Source: Niveispirillum lacus
GTDB taxonomy: Bacteria > Pseudomonadota > Alphaproteobacteria > Azospirillales > Azospirillaceae
DNA length: 64,000 bases
Assembly (NCBI RefSeq): GCF_002251795.1
Contig: NZ_NOXU01000030.1
Location: 248,001-312,000, forward strand
Reading direction: 5' to 3'
The notes under the pieces are model-generated. The model was given only the letters and a program-made list of their open reading frames with translations. It was not told where the DNA came from and made no database searches. Shown piece by piece: positions 35,236-44,253 of the stretch. The translations under genes were made by a program, and so were the position numbers. Positions within the stretch are counted from its first letter, which is position 1. The number at the start of each line of letters is the position of its first letter.

Positions 35236-35904
35236 TTAGTCGTTCTCGCCTTCGGTGTAGTCCTTAATATCCGCCGGGTCCCATACTGCGCCGCGCCGGC
35301 GGCGGCTGACAGGGCTGGCCGTAGCACTGCTGGCCGGTGCTGCCGTCGCCGCCTTGGGCTGGCGCTTGCTGCCCGGTACCGGACCCCGGCGGCGTGGTGG
35401 TTCCACGGGCGCGACCGGTTCAGCGCTCACCGGTGCGCTGTATTGCCGGTTGGCGGCGGCAGCAGCGGCGGCCTCCCCATCATAACCGGCATTGGGGGAA
35501 ATGGCGCGCAGCAGGGAACCAACGGCATCGGCGATTTCATCCGGGGCCGACTTCCAGGCCCGCAGCAGATCCAGTTCGCGGCGGGACAGAATCGGAGACG
35601 AGCCCTCGGCGGTGGCTGCGAAGCTTTCCGGCGGCCGGCGCATGTCGGGAACGTCAAGCCCATCAAAGAAGAAAGTCAGCGGAACGTCCAGAATATCGGC
35701 AAGCCGATAGAGTTTCCCCACGGAAACCCGATTGGAGCCGCGTTCATATTTCTGGACCTGCTGGAACGTAATGCCCAAGGCCTTGGCCAAGTCAGACTGG
35801 CTCATGCCCAGAAGACCACGACGAAGTCTTATGCGGCCGGCTACATGGTTCTCGATTACGGTCTCAAGGGCAGCGACCGCTGCATTTTTGCTCCGTCTCG
35901 GCAT
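35236..35904 (-). CDS. XRE-family transcriptional regulator with basic C-terminal extension
   Basis: 222 residues. The helix-turn-helix is MSQSDLAKALGITFQQVQKY followed by ERGSNRVSVGKLYRLADIL (about residues 34-72), a Cro/C1-type domain. After VPLTFFFDGL the chain becomes Ala/Pro/Arg rich, ending in a strongly basic region (RRRGPVPGSKRQPKA, SRRRRGAVW) before DPADIKDYTEGEND. The tail resembles an unstructured nucleic-acid-binding arm. HTH proteins of this type are common in Rhodospirillales; target genes are unknown. A large low-GC spacer lies upstream. Confidence 0.85.
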   Translation of the reverse strand: MPRRSKNAAVAALETVIENHVAGRIRLRRGLLGMSQSDLAKALGITFQQVQKYERGSNRVSVGKLYRLADILDVPLTFFFDGLDVPDMRRPPESFAATAEGSSPILSRRELDLLRAWKSAPDEIADAVGSLLRAISPNAGYDGEAAAAAAANRQYSAPVSAEPVAPVEPPRRRGPVPGSKRQPKAATAAPASSATASPVSRRRRGAVWDPADIKDYTEGEND

Positions 35905-36462
35905 CGAACTCTATTGCCCCCTATTCCGCGTTCCTATGGCAACACCGGGCTGCACGTATGGTTCCGTGCCCCGGATCAGCCGATGTTCTCATGATCCCTG
36001 CGTGGTGCTGCGCCGGCGACGTCACTGGACTTCCGCCAACCTTTTAACCACAGAGTTGCTCCTGGCAAGTAAGCGACTCAACGCGCTGTCATGCTATGGT
36101 ATGGTAATATCTGCGATTTCCACCCGACTGTCCATAACTTGTGTGTGTTTGGATCGGATTAACCGGGGGTGATAGGTGCTCCATACCATGATATCGGTGG
36201 GACAAGGATAACGCTGCCGATATCAAACATCTCGAGTAGTTTTTTCCCGGGATGCGGACAACCTAAAAGTGCTGATTGCTGGCCTGTTCCGTGTCTCTTA
36301 ACCGGTTGTACGGCCCTTGCGGGTACTCTCATTCGATCATACTACCACATTCTGGGTGTCTGTCGACAAATCACCAACCCGAATCCGGACGCGCACTCAT
36401 TTACCGCAGCCCTCATCAAATTCTTAAATTATATGATGAATTGAAGGAATATCGGTCCGTTG
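35905..36462. other. Low-GC spacer with a long inverted repeat, no convincing gene
   Basis: About 560 bp, clearly AT-richer than its surroundings, between the XRE gene and the small gene at 36463. Short open frames exist but show no protein-like composition. It should contain the XRE promoter. A perfect 9-bp inverted repeat lies at 36189-36225 and a T6 run at about 36240. It may hold an unannotated small RNA or be the scar of an insertion. Confidence 0.5.
36189..36225. repeat. Perfect inverted repeat with 19-bp spacer
   Basis: TGATATCGG (36189-36197) and CCGATATCA (36217-36225) are exact complements. A T6 run lies about 15 bases further on. Confidence 0.55.
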
Positions 36463-36735
36463 TCAGGCGGCATTTTCAATATTCGCCACCAGCAACGTTG
36501 CGGCCAGGCCATAGACCCGTCTTTCTGCGCGAAGAACGGCCAGCCACTCGCGCAGGCTTTCCTGGACAAAACGGCAATCGGCACGCTCGGCTTCGACCTC
36601 CGTCTCGGCGATCAGCCGGTCTAGCAGGCGGGCATGGATGATCGCAGCCTCGCGGATATGCGGTGCAATGGGCTGGGCCGGCATTTTCTGGGCGCTCCGG
36701 GCGGCGGGTGATGTGGCGGTGCTTGTGACCATCAT
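36463..36735 (-). CDS. Small hypothetical protein downstream of slt
   Basis: 90 residues from ATG 36735 (MMVTSTATSPAARSAQK). The same frame continues to a GTG at 36807, overlapping the slt stop by 20 bp, so translational coupling with a longer N-terminus is possible. The main part, IHARLLDRLIAETEVEAERA through LREWLAVLRAERRVYG, is amphipathic helix. Third-codon GC is high, as in the core genes, which supports real coding. No family is recognised; it may be a cytosolic helical protein. Confidence 0.6.
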   Translation of the reverse strand: MMVTSTATSPAARSAQKMPAQPIAPHIREAAIIHARLLDRLIAETEVEAERADCRFVQESLREWLAVLRAERRVYGLAATLLVANIENAA

Positions 36736-36787
36736 CGCCTGCCGCCGCCCTTTTGGCGCGCGAAAATAGGGATTAGTCCCTTCGTAT

Positions 36788-38887
36788 TCAGCCGTTGGTC
36801 GCGGCACCCCGGCCCAGGTCCAGCGTCATCCGCAAGGATGGCTGCCCCAGACGGGCCCGGTAGAGATGCACATTCTCCAGGACCCGCTGAACATAGTTTC
36901 GGGTCTCATAGATTGGCATGGTTTCGATCCAGTCGATGACATCGACCTCTGGGACACGTGGATCGCCATAGTCCCGGACCCAACCAGAAACGCGGCCTGG
37001 TCCGGCATTGTAGGCGGCGATGGCCAGCACGTAAGAGCCACCAAAACGGTCCACCAGATCAGCGAGGTAGGTTGACCCTGTCTCGACATTATAACGTGGA
37101 TCAGCCGTCAGCCGATTGGCTGTTGCTGTGATTTTAGAAGGTTGTTTGGCCGGTGGCTTGTTCTGCTTGGTGTCCTGCTTCTTGGCTTTTTCGTTTTTGG
37201 CGGCCGGTTTTGCGGCTTGTTTGTTTACCCCGACAGCAGTTGCCGGCATCACCTGCATCAGGCCGCGGGCACCAGCGGAACTGACCGCTGTCGTCACAAA
37301 GTTACTTTCCTGCCGGATGATGCCATGGATCAGGGCCGCCTCCGGCCGGCTCGGGGCTTTCATATCCAGCAAGGGAAAACCCGCATGCCGCAGAACAAAA
37401 CCGTCTTGCCAGGCGGCGCGGGAGGTGGTCACGGCCAGATCCTTGCGTTTCAGCGACAGGGCCAGCTCGCCGACCAACTGGTATTCTTCGCCGGTCTTGG
37501 CATCGGTGGCCAGCTTGCGCATGAACAGGGTGGTCCGGTCACTATCGGATCCTTCAACCCGGCTCAACAGATGGATGACACGCACCATGTCGCGTTTGTT
37601 GAAGGCGCGGCGCTGTTCTTCGCTGGGTGTCGGTTCCACAGGCATGGCGCTGCCCGGCGGACGATCCAGATGGTCGGCAGCCAGCAGTCCGTAAAAGGTG
37701 CCGCCATAGGTGGTGGCCGTGTCGAACCAGGTCGCGGCCCGTTCCCGGTCGCCCAACGCTTCCAGGGCGCGGCCAGCCCAGTAGGCACCGCGTGACCGGC
37801 TGACCGGGGACGCTGTCCCGCGGAACAGCGTCTCGAAATGCCGCAAAGCCTGATCGGGCCGGTCCAGTTTGCGCAGCGCCAGCCATCCGGCCAGGAATTC
37901 CGCTTGGGCAAAAGCCAGTCCATCCTTGGCGGCGTGGGCGGCAACAATGTCATAGGCCCGGGCGAACTGTTCCTGTTCCATCAGACGACGGGCCAGGATG
38001 TGCCGTTCCGTCCACCAGTCGGCGGCCTGCGCCTGTTCCTCCGGTTGCGGCCGTGCCAGCACGTCCAGGGCGCTGTCATTCATCTCCTTGCGCCGACGCC
38101 AGCGGGTGCGGTCATAGAGTAGGCCAGGATCATTCTGCAGGCTGGCGGGCACCCGGCGCAGCGCGCCATCCACGCCTGGCGACATGGCAGCCAGCGCGAT
38201 GCGGGCTTCGGCCACGGCCTGGCGCCCTGGATCGACAAGCGGCATCACCCGCCGCGCCTCGTCAACCTTTTCTGCCCATAACAACTGATCCAGACGGTCA
38301 GCATGGTCGGCAGGGCCCAGCAGCCCGGCATAGCGCTGACGGAAATCCCGTTCTTCCTGCGCCCCGAAGCTGCCATTGACATAGCGCTCCCGGATCAAGG
38401 CGATGGCTTTATCCGACGCCCCGGTCTCCATCAGCGCATCGGCGTAACGCCCCACCCCGACCCAGGTCAGGGGCGGATTTTTGTCGAACCAGTCCCTTAC
38501 CGCACCATAGGACATATCGGCTGGCATCCGGGCTTCGGCGTTACGGCGCAGGGCCGCCTGATTGGGCCAATCAGGATGGCGCTGCATAAAACCGGTGATG
38601 GCCTCCCAGCTTGCATCGCTGCCCGGCTGGGTCAGTTGCATCCAGAGCAGCAATTGGTTGGCAAGGTCGTTTGGCGCGCGGCGGGCGATGCGCTGCGCCT
38701 CGTCCATCTTGCCCTGATCGGCAGCCCGCAGGGCCTGTTTATAGATGCCGACTTCGCTGGTAGTACCGGCCGCCTGTGCCAATCCGATGCCGCCAAGCCC
38801 GATACCCAGGCAGAGCAGCATCGCCGCCAGGGCACGGCCTGCCGCCTTGTTTCGGGGATTGCGGCTGTTTAAGGTTCGCGCCTTCAT
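36788..38887 (-). CDS. slt: Soluble lytic murein transglycosylase with Lys-rich insertion
   Basis: 699 residues from ATG 38887, with a signal peptide ending ...GIGLAQAAG. A long superhelical domain (U/L-like repeats; AYWAGRALEALGDRERA is typical) precedes the catalytic SLT domain: IHGIIRQESNF with catalytic E527, AGARGLMQVMPATA and AIAAYNAGPGRV. It cleaves peptidoglycan glycan strands in the periplasm. Between MPATAVGV and DPRYNVETGSTYL sits an unusual ~30-residue Lys/Pro/Gln stretch (about 556-585), absent from family members I know. The frame stays open upstream into dapA, but the signal peptide fixes the start. It is divergent from dapA, with 24 bp between start codons. Confidence 0.93.
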   Translation of the reverse strand: MKARTLNSRNPRNKAAGRALAAMLLCLGIGLGGIGLAQAAGTTSEVGIYKQALRAADQGKMDEAQRIARRAPNDLANQLLLWMQLTQPGSDASWEAITGFMQRHPDWPNQAALRRNAEARMPADMSYGAVRDWFDKNPPLTWVGVGRYADALMETGASDKAIALIRERYVNGSFGAQEERDFRQRYAGLLGPADHADRLDQLLWAEKVDEARRVMPLVDPGRQAVAEARIALAAMSPGVDGALRRVPASLQNDPGLLYDRTRWRRRKEMNDSALDVLARPQPEEQAQAADWWTERHILARRLMEQEQFARAYDIVAAHAAKDGLAFAQAEFLAGWLALRKLDRPDQALRHFETLFRGTASPVSRSRGAYWAGRALEALGDRERAATWFDTATTYGGTFYGLLAADHLDRPPGSAMPVEPTPSEEQRRAFNKRDMVRVIHLLSRVEGSDSDRTTLFMRKLATDAKTGEEYQLVGELALSLKRKDLAVTTSRAAWQDGFVLRHAGFPLLDMKAPSRPEAALIHGIIRQESNFVTTAVSSAGARGLMQVMPATAVGVNKQAAKPAAKNEKAKKQDTKQNKPPAKQPSKITATANRLTADPRYNVETGSTYLADLVDRFGGSYVLAIAAYNAGPGRVSGWVRDYGDPRVPEVDVIDWIETMPIYETRNYVQRVLENVHLYRARLGQPSLRMTLDLGRGAATNG

Positions 38888-38911
38888 TCGTTCTGACCGG
38901 AGTGTCTTGCC

Positions 38912-39784
38912 ATGTTCAAGGGTTCCATCGTCGCACTGATCACGCCGTTCCGTGAGGGGAAGGTGGATGCGGTCGCGTTCAAGGACTTCGTTGACTGGCA
39001 GATTAAACAGGGGACCCACGGCGTGGTTCCCGTGGGCACGACCGGCGAATCGCCGACGCTGAGCCATGAGGAACATCGTCTGGTCGTCTCCCTGACCGTT
39101 GAGGTGGCGAAGGGTCGGGTGCCCGTGATCGCCGGCACCGGTTCCAATTCCACCGAAGAGGCGATCGCGCTGACCCGCCACGCCAAGGAAGCTGGCGCCG
39201 ACGCTGCCCTGATCGTCACACCTTATTACAACAAGCCGTCGCAGGAAGGTCTTTATCAGCATTACAAGGCCATCCATGACGCCGTCGATCTGCCCATCAT
39301 CATCTACAACATCCCCGGCCGCAGCGTCATCGACATGTCTGTCGCAACCATGGCGCGGCTTGCAAAGCTCCCCAACATCGTGGGCGTCAAGGACGCGACG
39401 GCCGATCTGGCCCGCCCGCTGCGCACCCGTGTCGAGATCGGGCCTGACTTCTGCCAGCTTTCCGGAGAGGATGCCACCGTTACCGGTTTCCTGGCCCAGG
39501 GTGGTGTGGGCTGCATTTCCGTGACGGCCAACATCGCCCCGGCCCTGTGCGCGCAACTGCATGAAGCGTGGCAGCGTGGCGATCTGGTCGAAATGGCCCG
39601 GATCCGGGACATCCTGCTGCCGCTGCATCAGGCCATGTTCGTGGAGACCAGCCCAGCACCGGTGAAGTACGCAGCCAGTCTGTTGGGCAAGTCCACCCCG
39701 GATGTCCGTCTGCCGCTGGTGCCCTGCAGCACGGAAGGACGGGCGGTTGTCGAGGCGGCGATGCGCAAGGTCGGGCTGATCTGA
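38912..39784 (+). CDS. dapA: 4-hydroxy-tetrahydrodipicolinate synthase
   Basis: 290 residues, first committed step of lysine/diaminopimelate synthesis. It forms a TIM barrel with [17 protein letters not shown], the catalytic Tyr in [23 protein letters not shown] and the Schiff-base Lys in [12 protein letters not shown]. It lies between slt and smpB, an order seen in other Rhodospirillales. The terminator at 39814 separates it from smpB. Confidence 0.96.
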   Translation: MFKGSIVALITPFREGKVDAVAFKDFVDWQIKQGTHGVVPVGTTGESPTLSHEEHRLVVSLTVEVAKGRVPVIAGTGSNSTEEAIALTRHAKEAGADAALIVTPYYNKPSQEGLYQHYKAIHDAVDLPIIIYNIPGRSVIDMSVATMARLAKLPNIVGVKDATADLARPLRTRVEIGPDFCQLSGEDATVTGFLAQGGVGCISVTANIAPALCAQLHEAWQRGDLVEMARIRDILLPLHQAMFVETSPAPVKYAASLLGKSTPDVRLPLVPCSTEGRAVVEAAMRKVGLI

Positions 39785-39813
39785 AACCCTGCTTTTCATT
39801 GAAACTGTCCAGG

Positions 39814-39847
39814 CGTGCCCCCATAACAGGGGGCACGTTTTGTTTTT
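39814..39847 (+). terminator. Intrinsic terminator of dapA
   Basis: CGTGCCCCC (39814-39822) pairs perfectly with GGGGGCACG (39829-39837), followed by TTTTGTTTTT. It ends about 20 bp before the smpB start, so smpB needs its own promoter or read-through. Confidence 0.9.
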
Positions 39848-39868
39848 ACGGATCGGATTTTTCCAGCG

Positions 39869-40342
39869 ATGGCTAACAACGCGCCCGAGCGCAAATTGGC
39901 GGCACAGAACCGCCGGGCCCGCTTCGATTACTTTATCGAGGATACGGTAGAGGCCGGCATCATGCTGACCGGCACCGAGGTGAAGTCGCTGCGTGGCGGC
40001 AAGGCGTCTATTCTGGAAGCCTATGCCGGTGAGATCGGGGGCGAGCTGTTCTTAGTGAACTCCTACATCCCCGAATATGGCCAGGCCGGCGCCTGGTTGC
40101 AGCATGATCCCAAACGTCCGCGTAAGCTGCTGGTTCGCAAGCGCGAACTGGTCAAGATGCTGACGGCCATCGCGCGCCAGGGCATGACCCTGGTGCCCAT
40201 GTCGATCTATTTCAACGACCGGGGTAAGGCCAAGGTCGAGATCGGTGTCGCCAAGGGTAAGAATAAGGGCGACAAACGGGAGACGGAGAAGGAACGCGAC
40301 TGGCAGCGCGACAAGGCCCGATTGATGCGGGCGCGCGGCTAG
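39869..40342 (+). CDS. smpB: SsrA-binding protein SmpB
   Basis: 157 residues. It binds tmRNA and brings it to stalled ribosomes for trans-translation. Family blocks are [53 protein letters not shown] and the C-terminal basic tail [20 protein letters not shown] looked for ssrA (tmRNA) in the flanking non-coding DNA and did not see it. Confidence 0.97.
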   Translation: MANNAPERKLAAQNRRARFDYFIEDTVEAGIMLTGTEVKSLRGGKASILEAYAGEIGGELFLVNSYIPEYGQAGAWLQHDPKRPRKLLVRKRELVKMLTAIARQGMTLVPMSIYFNDRGKAKVEIGVAKGKNKGDKRETEKERDWQRDKARLMRARG

Positions 40343-40416
40343 GGCGTTTCTGCGCCTATTGCGTCACACCAGTGCAATATTAACCACCAATCAGGTGTCC
40401 TCACCTTCCCAAGCGA

Positions 40417-40439
40417 CCAGGATACGATATCGTTCCTGG
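40417..40439. promoter_or_regulatory. Dyad upstream of the TonB receptor gene
   Basis: CCAGGA and TCCTGG flank the palindrome ACGATATCGT with a one-base asymmetry. It lies 56 bp before the start at 40495 and is a candidate operator. Confidence 0.4.
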
Positions 40440-40494
40440 GTGCTCAGCCATTCCATATGGGGCGGCGACGGAAAGAAGGTGGGGAGAAGAAATT

Positions 40495-42927
40495 ATGGGG
40501 AAGCAGTGGCTTAAGGTTGGTACAGCATTGGCCGGATTTCTGACGGTGACGGGTGGGGTCCAGGCGCAGCAGCCGCCGAGCGATGTTGAAGAAATCATTG
40601 TGACGGGTACGCGCCGGGCCGACCGGACCCTGGCGGAATCGCCGGTGCCGGTGGATGTGATTTCGGCAGGGGAACTGGAACGGTCGGGGCTGGGTGAGGT
40701 CAACAAGGTGCTGAACGCCCTTGTGCCCTCCTTCAACTTCCCGCAACCGACCATCACCGACGGCACCGACCATATCCGCCCGGCCACCCTGCGCGGCCTG
40801 TCGCCCGACCACACGCTGGTCCTGATTAATGGCAAGCGGCGTCACAATACGGCGTTGCTGAACCTGAACGGTTCTGTGGGGCGTGGGTCCACCGGTGCCG
40901 ACCTGAATTCCATCCCCGCCTCTGCCATCCGTCGGGTCGAGGTTCTGCGTGATGGTGCCGCGGCACAGTATGGTTCCGATGCTATTGCCGGCGTGATCAA
41001 CATCATCCTGCGCGATAATAACGAGGGTGGGTCGGCCTTCGCGTCCTACGGGCAGACCTATGAGGGCGATGGCGATGTCTATCACTTCGCCTCCAATGCC
41101 GGGGCGACCCTCGGCAATGGCGGCTATCTGAACCTGACCGCTGAATATCGCGACCGTGGGCATACCAACCGTCAGGCGGCGGATACCCGCCAGCAATATA
41201 ACAATCTGGCCGGCGGTGTCCCCGACCCACGCGAGGCGACGATCAACCGTACCGACAATTTCTGGTACGGCGACAGTGCGGTGACGGATTACAACGTCGT
41301 CTACAATCTTGGCCTGCCGCTGGGTGGTGCGGAACTTTATTCCTTCGGCAATTACAACAAGCGCGAGGGCAAGGCCGGGGCCACCTGGCGTCGTCCGCGT
41401 GACCCCAACAATGTCCGCGCCATCTATCCCAACGGCTTCCTGCCTTTCATCACGTCGGATATCGACGATATGTCTGTGGCGGTGGGCGTGAAGGGGGATG
41501 CCGGCGAAACCCGCTATGACATTTCCGGCACCTATGGCCGCAATGATTTCCCGTTCAGTGTGGAAAACACCCTGAACGCCACCTACGGCACCAACAGCCG
41601 CCGCAGCTTCTTCTCCGGTGACCTGCTCTACACCCAGGGCGTGATCAATGCCGACGCTTCGCGCGATGTTGATATCGGCCTGCCATCGGCCCTCAGCGTC
41701 TCTGCCGGTCTGGAATACCGCACCGAAGCCTATGAGTTGGGGGCGGGCGATGAGGATAGCTGGCGCGATGGTGGCGTGAAGGTACTGGATAGCGGGTCGA
41801 CAAGCGCCATCGGTGCCCAGCCGGCCCCCGGTGCCCAGGGCTTCCCCGGCTTCCGGCCCAGCGACGAGGTCGATGTTGACCGCCATAGCTATGCCGCCTA
41901 TCTGGACCTGGAAACCAAGCTGTCCGAAGCACTTCTGGTCAGTGTGGCCGGTCGTGTTGAACGTTATTCCGACTTTGGCTGGACCGGGTCGGGTAAGTTT
42001 GCCTTCAAGTATGATGTGACGGATGCGTTTGGTCTGCGTGGCGCCGTGTCCAACGGCTTCCGTGCGCCGTCGCTGCAGCAGAGCTATTTCTCCTCCACCG
42101 CCACCAACTTCATCGGCGGCGTACCGTTCGAAATCCGCACCTTCCGCGTCAATGACCCGGCCGCCCAGGCCCTGGGTGCTGAAGATCTGAAGCCGGAAAA
42201 GTCGATCAATTACAGCCTGGGCTTTACCTCCAACCCGTTCCCGAACGCCAGCCTGACGGTCGATGCCTATCAGATCCGGATTGATGACCGTATTGTCCTG
42301 TCGGAGAATCTGACGGGCACGGCGGTACAGAATTTCCTGACGGCGCGTGGCTTTGCCGGCGTGACCGGTGGGCGCTTCTTCACCAACGCCATCGATACCC
42401 GCACGCGCGGCGTCGATATTGTCGGCACCTATCGCGCCGATCTGGATGCGGCCGGCACGCTGAACCTGACGGCCGGCATCAATTTCAACGATACCAAGAC
42501 GTTGAATGTGAAGCCCAACCCCTCCACGCTGGCCACGGTTGGTCTGCAACTGACCCGATTCTCCCGTGTGGAGGAGGGCCGGTTTGAGGAAGCCCAGCCG
42601 GAGAACAAGATCAACCTGTCTGCCACCTGGCAGTATGAAGACTTTAATCTGACGGTCCGGGGCACGCGCTATGGCAAGTTCACCTCCCGCAATGCCAATG
42701 CCGCGCTGGATCAGACCTTCGGGGCTGAATGGGTGGCCGATATCGATGTCGGGTATGACCTGACCGAGAACCTGTCGGTCTCCGCCGGTGTGAACAACCT
42801 GTTCGACAATTACACCGATCTGGTCATTCCGGGCGCCAACCCGAACGGCTTTGCCCAGTATTCCAACTTCTCGCCGTTCGGTTTCAACGGTGGCTTCTAC
42901 TATGCCAAGGTCAAGATGACCTGGTAA
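40495..42927 (+). CDS. TonB-dependent outer membrane receptor
   Basis: 810 residues with a signal peptide (cleaved after GGVQA). VEEIIVTGTRRADRTLAES is a TonB-box/plug start, followed by the plug (TLVLINGKRRHNTALL, RVEVLRDGAAAQYGSDAIAG) and a 22-strand barrel ending in an aromatic residue (YYAKVKMTW). It imports an unknown ligand, perhaps an iron complex or a plant or polymer breakdown product, using TonB energy. No transport or degradative partner genes are adjacent, so the substrate cannot be inferred. A dyad precedes it and a hairpin follows. Confidence 0.92.
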   Translation: MGKQWLKVGTALAGFLTVTGGVQAQQPPSDVEEIIVTGTRRADRTLAESPVPVDVISAGELERSGLGEVNKVLNALVPSFNFPQPTITDGTDHIRPATLRGLSPDHTLVLINGKRRHNTALLNLNGSVGRGSTGADLNSIPASAIRRVEVLRDGAAAQYGSDAIAGVINIILRDNNEGGSAFASYGQTYEGDGDVYHFASNAGATLGNGGYLNLTAEYRDRGHTNRQAADTRQQYNNLAGGVPDPREATINRTDNFWYGDSAVTDYNVVYNLGLPLGGAELYSFGNYNKREGKAGATWRRPRDPNNVRAIYPNGFLPFITSDIDDMSVAVGVKGDAGETRYDISGTYGRNDFPFSVENTLNATYGTNSRRSFFSGDLLYTQGVINADASRDVDIGLPSALSVSAGLEYRTEAYELGAGDEDSWRDGGVKVLDSGSTSAIGAQPAPGAQGFPGFRPSDEVDVDRHSYAAYLDLETKLSEALLVSVAGRVERYSDFGWTGSGKFAFKYDVTDAFGLRGAVSNGFRAPSLQQSYFSSTATNFIGGVPFEIRTFRVNDPAAQALGAEDLKPEKSINYSLGFTSNPFPNASLTVDAYQIRIDDRIVLSENLTGTAVQNFLTARGFAGVTGGRFFTNAIDTRTRGVDIVGTYRADLDAAGTLNLTAGINFNDTKTLNVKPNPSTLATVGLQLTRFSRVEEGRFEEAQPENKINLSATWQYEDFNLTVRGTRYGKFTSRNANAALDQTFGAEWVADIDVGYDLTENLSVSAGVNNLFDNYTDLVIPGANPNGFAQYSNFSPFGFNGGFYYAKVKMTW

Positions 42928-42937
42928 TCGTGACAGT

Positions 42938-42975
42938 CCCATCAGGCTGTGGGTTTAGCCCGCAAGCCTGATGGG
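42938..42975 (+). terminator. Hairpin after the TonB receptor gene
   Basis: CCCATCAGGCT (42938-42948) pairs perfectly with AGCCTGATGGG (42965-42975), and GTGGG/CCCGC extends the stem inside. It is 10 bp after the stop but has no T-run. Confidence 0.6.
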
Positions 42976-43071
42976 GCAGGTTCATCTCGGGCGTTGAAAC
43001 GAATGGTTTCGGAGTGCCCGAACAACGATCTCCGCTTTCTCCTCACGTTGCTTTTTACAGGCAGGCGGGCA

Positions 43072-43932
43072 TCAAAAATGCCTTCGTGCCAGGGCATCGA
43101 CCAATTGGTCGTCCGCCAGCAGCAGCCTGTTGCGGGTTCCTGGCACATCCTGTCCGTTGAGTTGTGTTTGCGCGGATTGAACGAAATGCCTGAACTTTTC
43201 CAACGCAGTTGGATCGTTGGGATTTTCGTCAATGTGACGCGCCGCGTCCATCGCCAACGCCAAGCTACCGAAATAACTGAACTCCCAACTGCATTTAATT
43301 GAACTAGTACTCATTATATTCATAATTTCATTCTGCCAACGAATGCTATCTGATTCTGAGCTACTGTTTAAACTAATCAGAGCGAACTGAAATCGTAATT
43401 GTGTAATTTTTGCTGTTTTCGCAATATCATAGCTAGGCCTCAGTAAGGAAGGCATGTGATCATTGCCAAAATGATGTTTCTGATAGCGATGGATAGCTCT
43501 CGATGCGTCTCGTAAGATTGACGCTATACGGTCCTGAACCGGAGATTGCGAGAGATCACCCAGCGTGTTAACAGCGTTGGCGAGTTCCAACCTTGTCACG
43601 ACACGGAATAGCAATCTAGTTTCGTGCGCCAGCATAGTGACCGGCAGTTGATCAAATATTCTCCGGGCGCGCTCGATATGTTTGATTCCAACTTTCACGA
43701 TGTCGGGGTCACGCTGCCAGGTGCCTACCAGAACAGCAGTCCGGCCAGTGAGCAACTCCACATCTGCCAATGCAGATTTATCATATTTAACAAGTTGTAT
43801 GAAGTCCTCTAGGGATTGCCGAAGGGATGGCCAGTCATCGATGTTCTGACTTCCATTGATATCGACAAGTCGGGCGCGAAGGTAAATCAGATATGCTGAA
43901 ATGCTTGCAGAAATCCTAGAAAAACTTTCCAT
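43072..43932 (-). CDS. Unknown helical protein in a low-GC cassette
   Basis: 286 residues from ATG 43932, with GGTGG just before it. Not recognised. The sequence is helical and Leu/Ala rich with repeating blocks (LARARLVDINGS-like starts, ALADVELLTGRTAVLVG, HIERARRIFDQLPVTML) reminiscent of TPR-like solenoids, but no clear repeat consensus. No membrane segment or signal peptide. GC content and codon use are clearly lower than in neighbours, suggesting recent transfer. It starts 30 bp after the tiny secreted-protein gene and is probably co-transcribed with it. Confidence 0.72.
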   Translation of the reverse strand: MESFSRISASISAYLIYLRARLVDINGSQNIDDWPSLRQSLEDFIQLVKYDKSALADVELLTGRTAVLVGTWQRDPDIVKVGIKHIERARRIFDQLPVTMLAHETRLLFRVVTRLELANAVNTLGDLSQSPVQDRIASILRDASRAIHRYQKHHFGNDHMPSLLRPSYDIAKTAKITQLRFQFALISLNSSSESDSIRWQNEIMNIMSTSSIKCSWEFSYFGSLALAMDAARHIDENPNDPTALEKFRHFVQSAQTQLNGQDVPGTRNRLLLADDQLVDALARRHF

Positions 43933-43962
43933 GCCACCAAGTTGGTCGACGTTGTTTTCACG

Positions 43963-44151
43963 CTAATTGTCGATCGAAGGTGTCTTTACTGATATAATTT
44001 GCCCTAATGAAGCCGCGCTGTTGATGTCGTCGTAGCGCGTTGGATCCTCTGGGCAGGATGCGCTGGCCAACCAAGGCAGAGCCTGCGCTTGGCTGGCGCA
44101 GGTGGCCGCGGCGATAAGCCATAACAGGGCTAAGATACGAGAGGGTCGCAT
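43963..44151 (-). CDS. Small secreted protein
   Basis: 62 residues from ATG 44151, with AGGAGAG eight bases upstream. The N-terminus is a clear signal peptide (MRPSRILALLWLIAAATCAS, cleavage after AQA), leaving about 38 residues starting near LPWLASASCPEDPTRYDD. Only one Cys remains after cleavage, so no intramolecular disulphide is expected. It resembles no family I know. It heads a two-gene unit with the 286-residue protein. The good ribosome site and signal peptide make it likely real despite its size. Confidence 0.68.
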   Translation of the reverse strand: MRPSRILALLWLIAAATCASQAQALPWLASASCPEDPTRYDDINSAASLGQIISVKTPSIDN

Positions 44152-44253
44152 TACTTTCTCTCCTGAACGAAAACATGACCCAGGCTTGAGATAGGTTCAA
44201 TGGAGAAGTGTATCGCTTAGGGTGGTAATGCGTCGTTGGCAGTGTCCAGGGCC

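Noticed and set aside
36788-39799. A 1003-residue reading of slt running back through dapA
   Set aside because: The slt signal peptide begins at 38887, and dapA occupies the other strand of the extra part.
39785-40494. tmRNA (ssrA) next to smpB
   Set aside because: No tRNA-like ends or tag-coding frame visible in the flanking spacers.
40444-42942. Minus-strand open frame of 832 codons opposite the TonB receptor
   Set aside because: An antisense shadow caused by high third-codon GC; the plus-strand protein has signal peptide, plug and barrel motifs.
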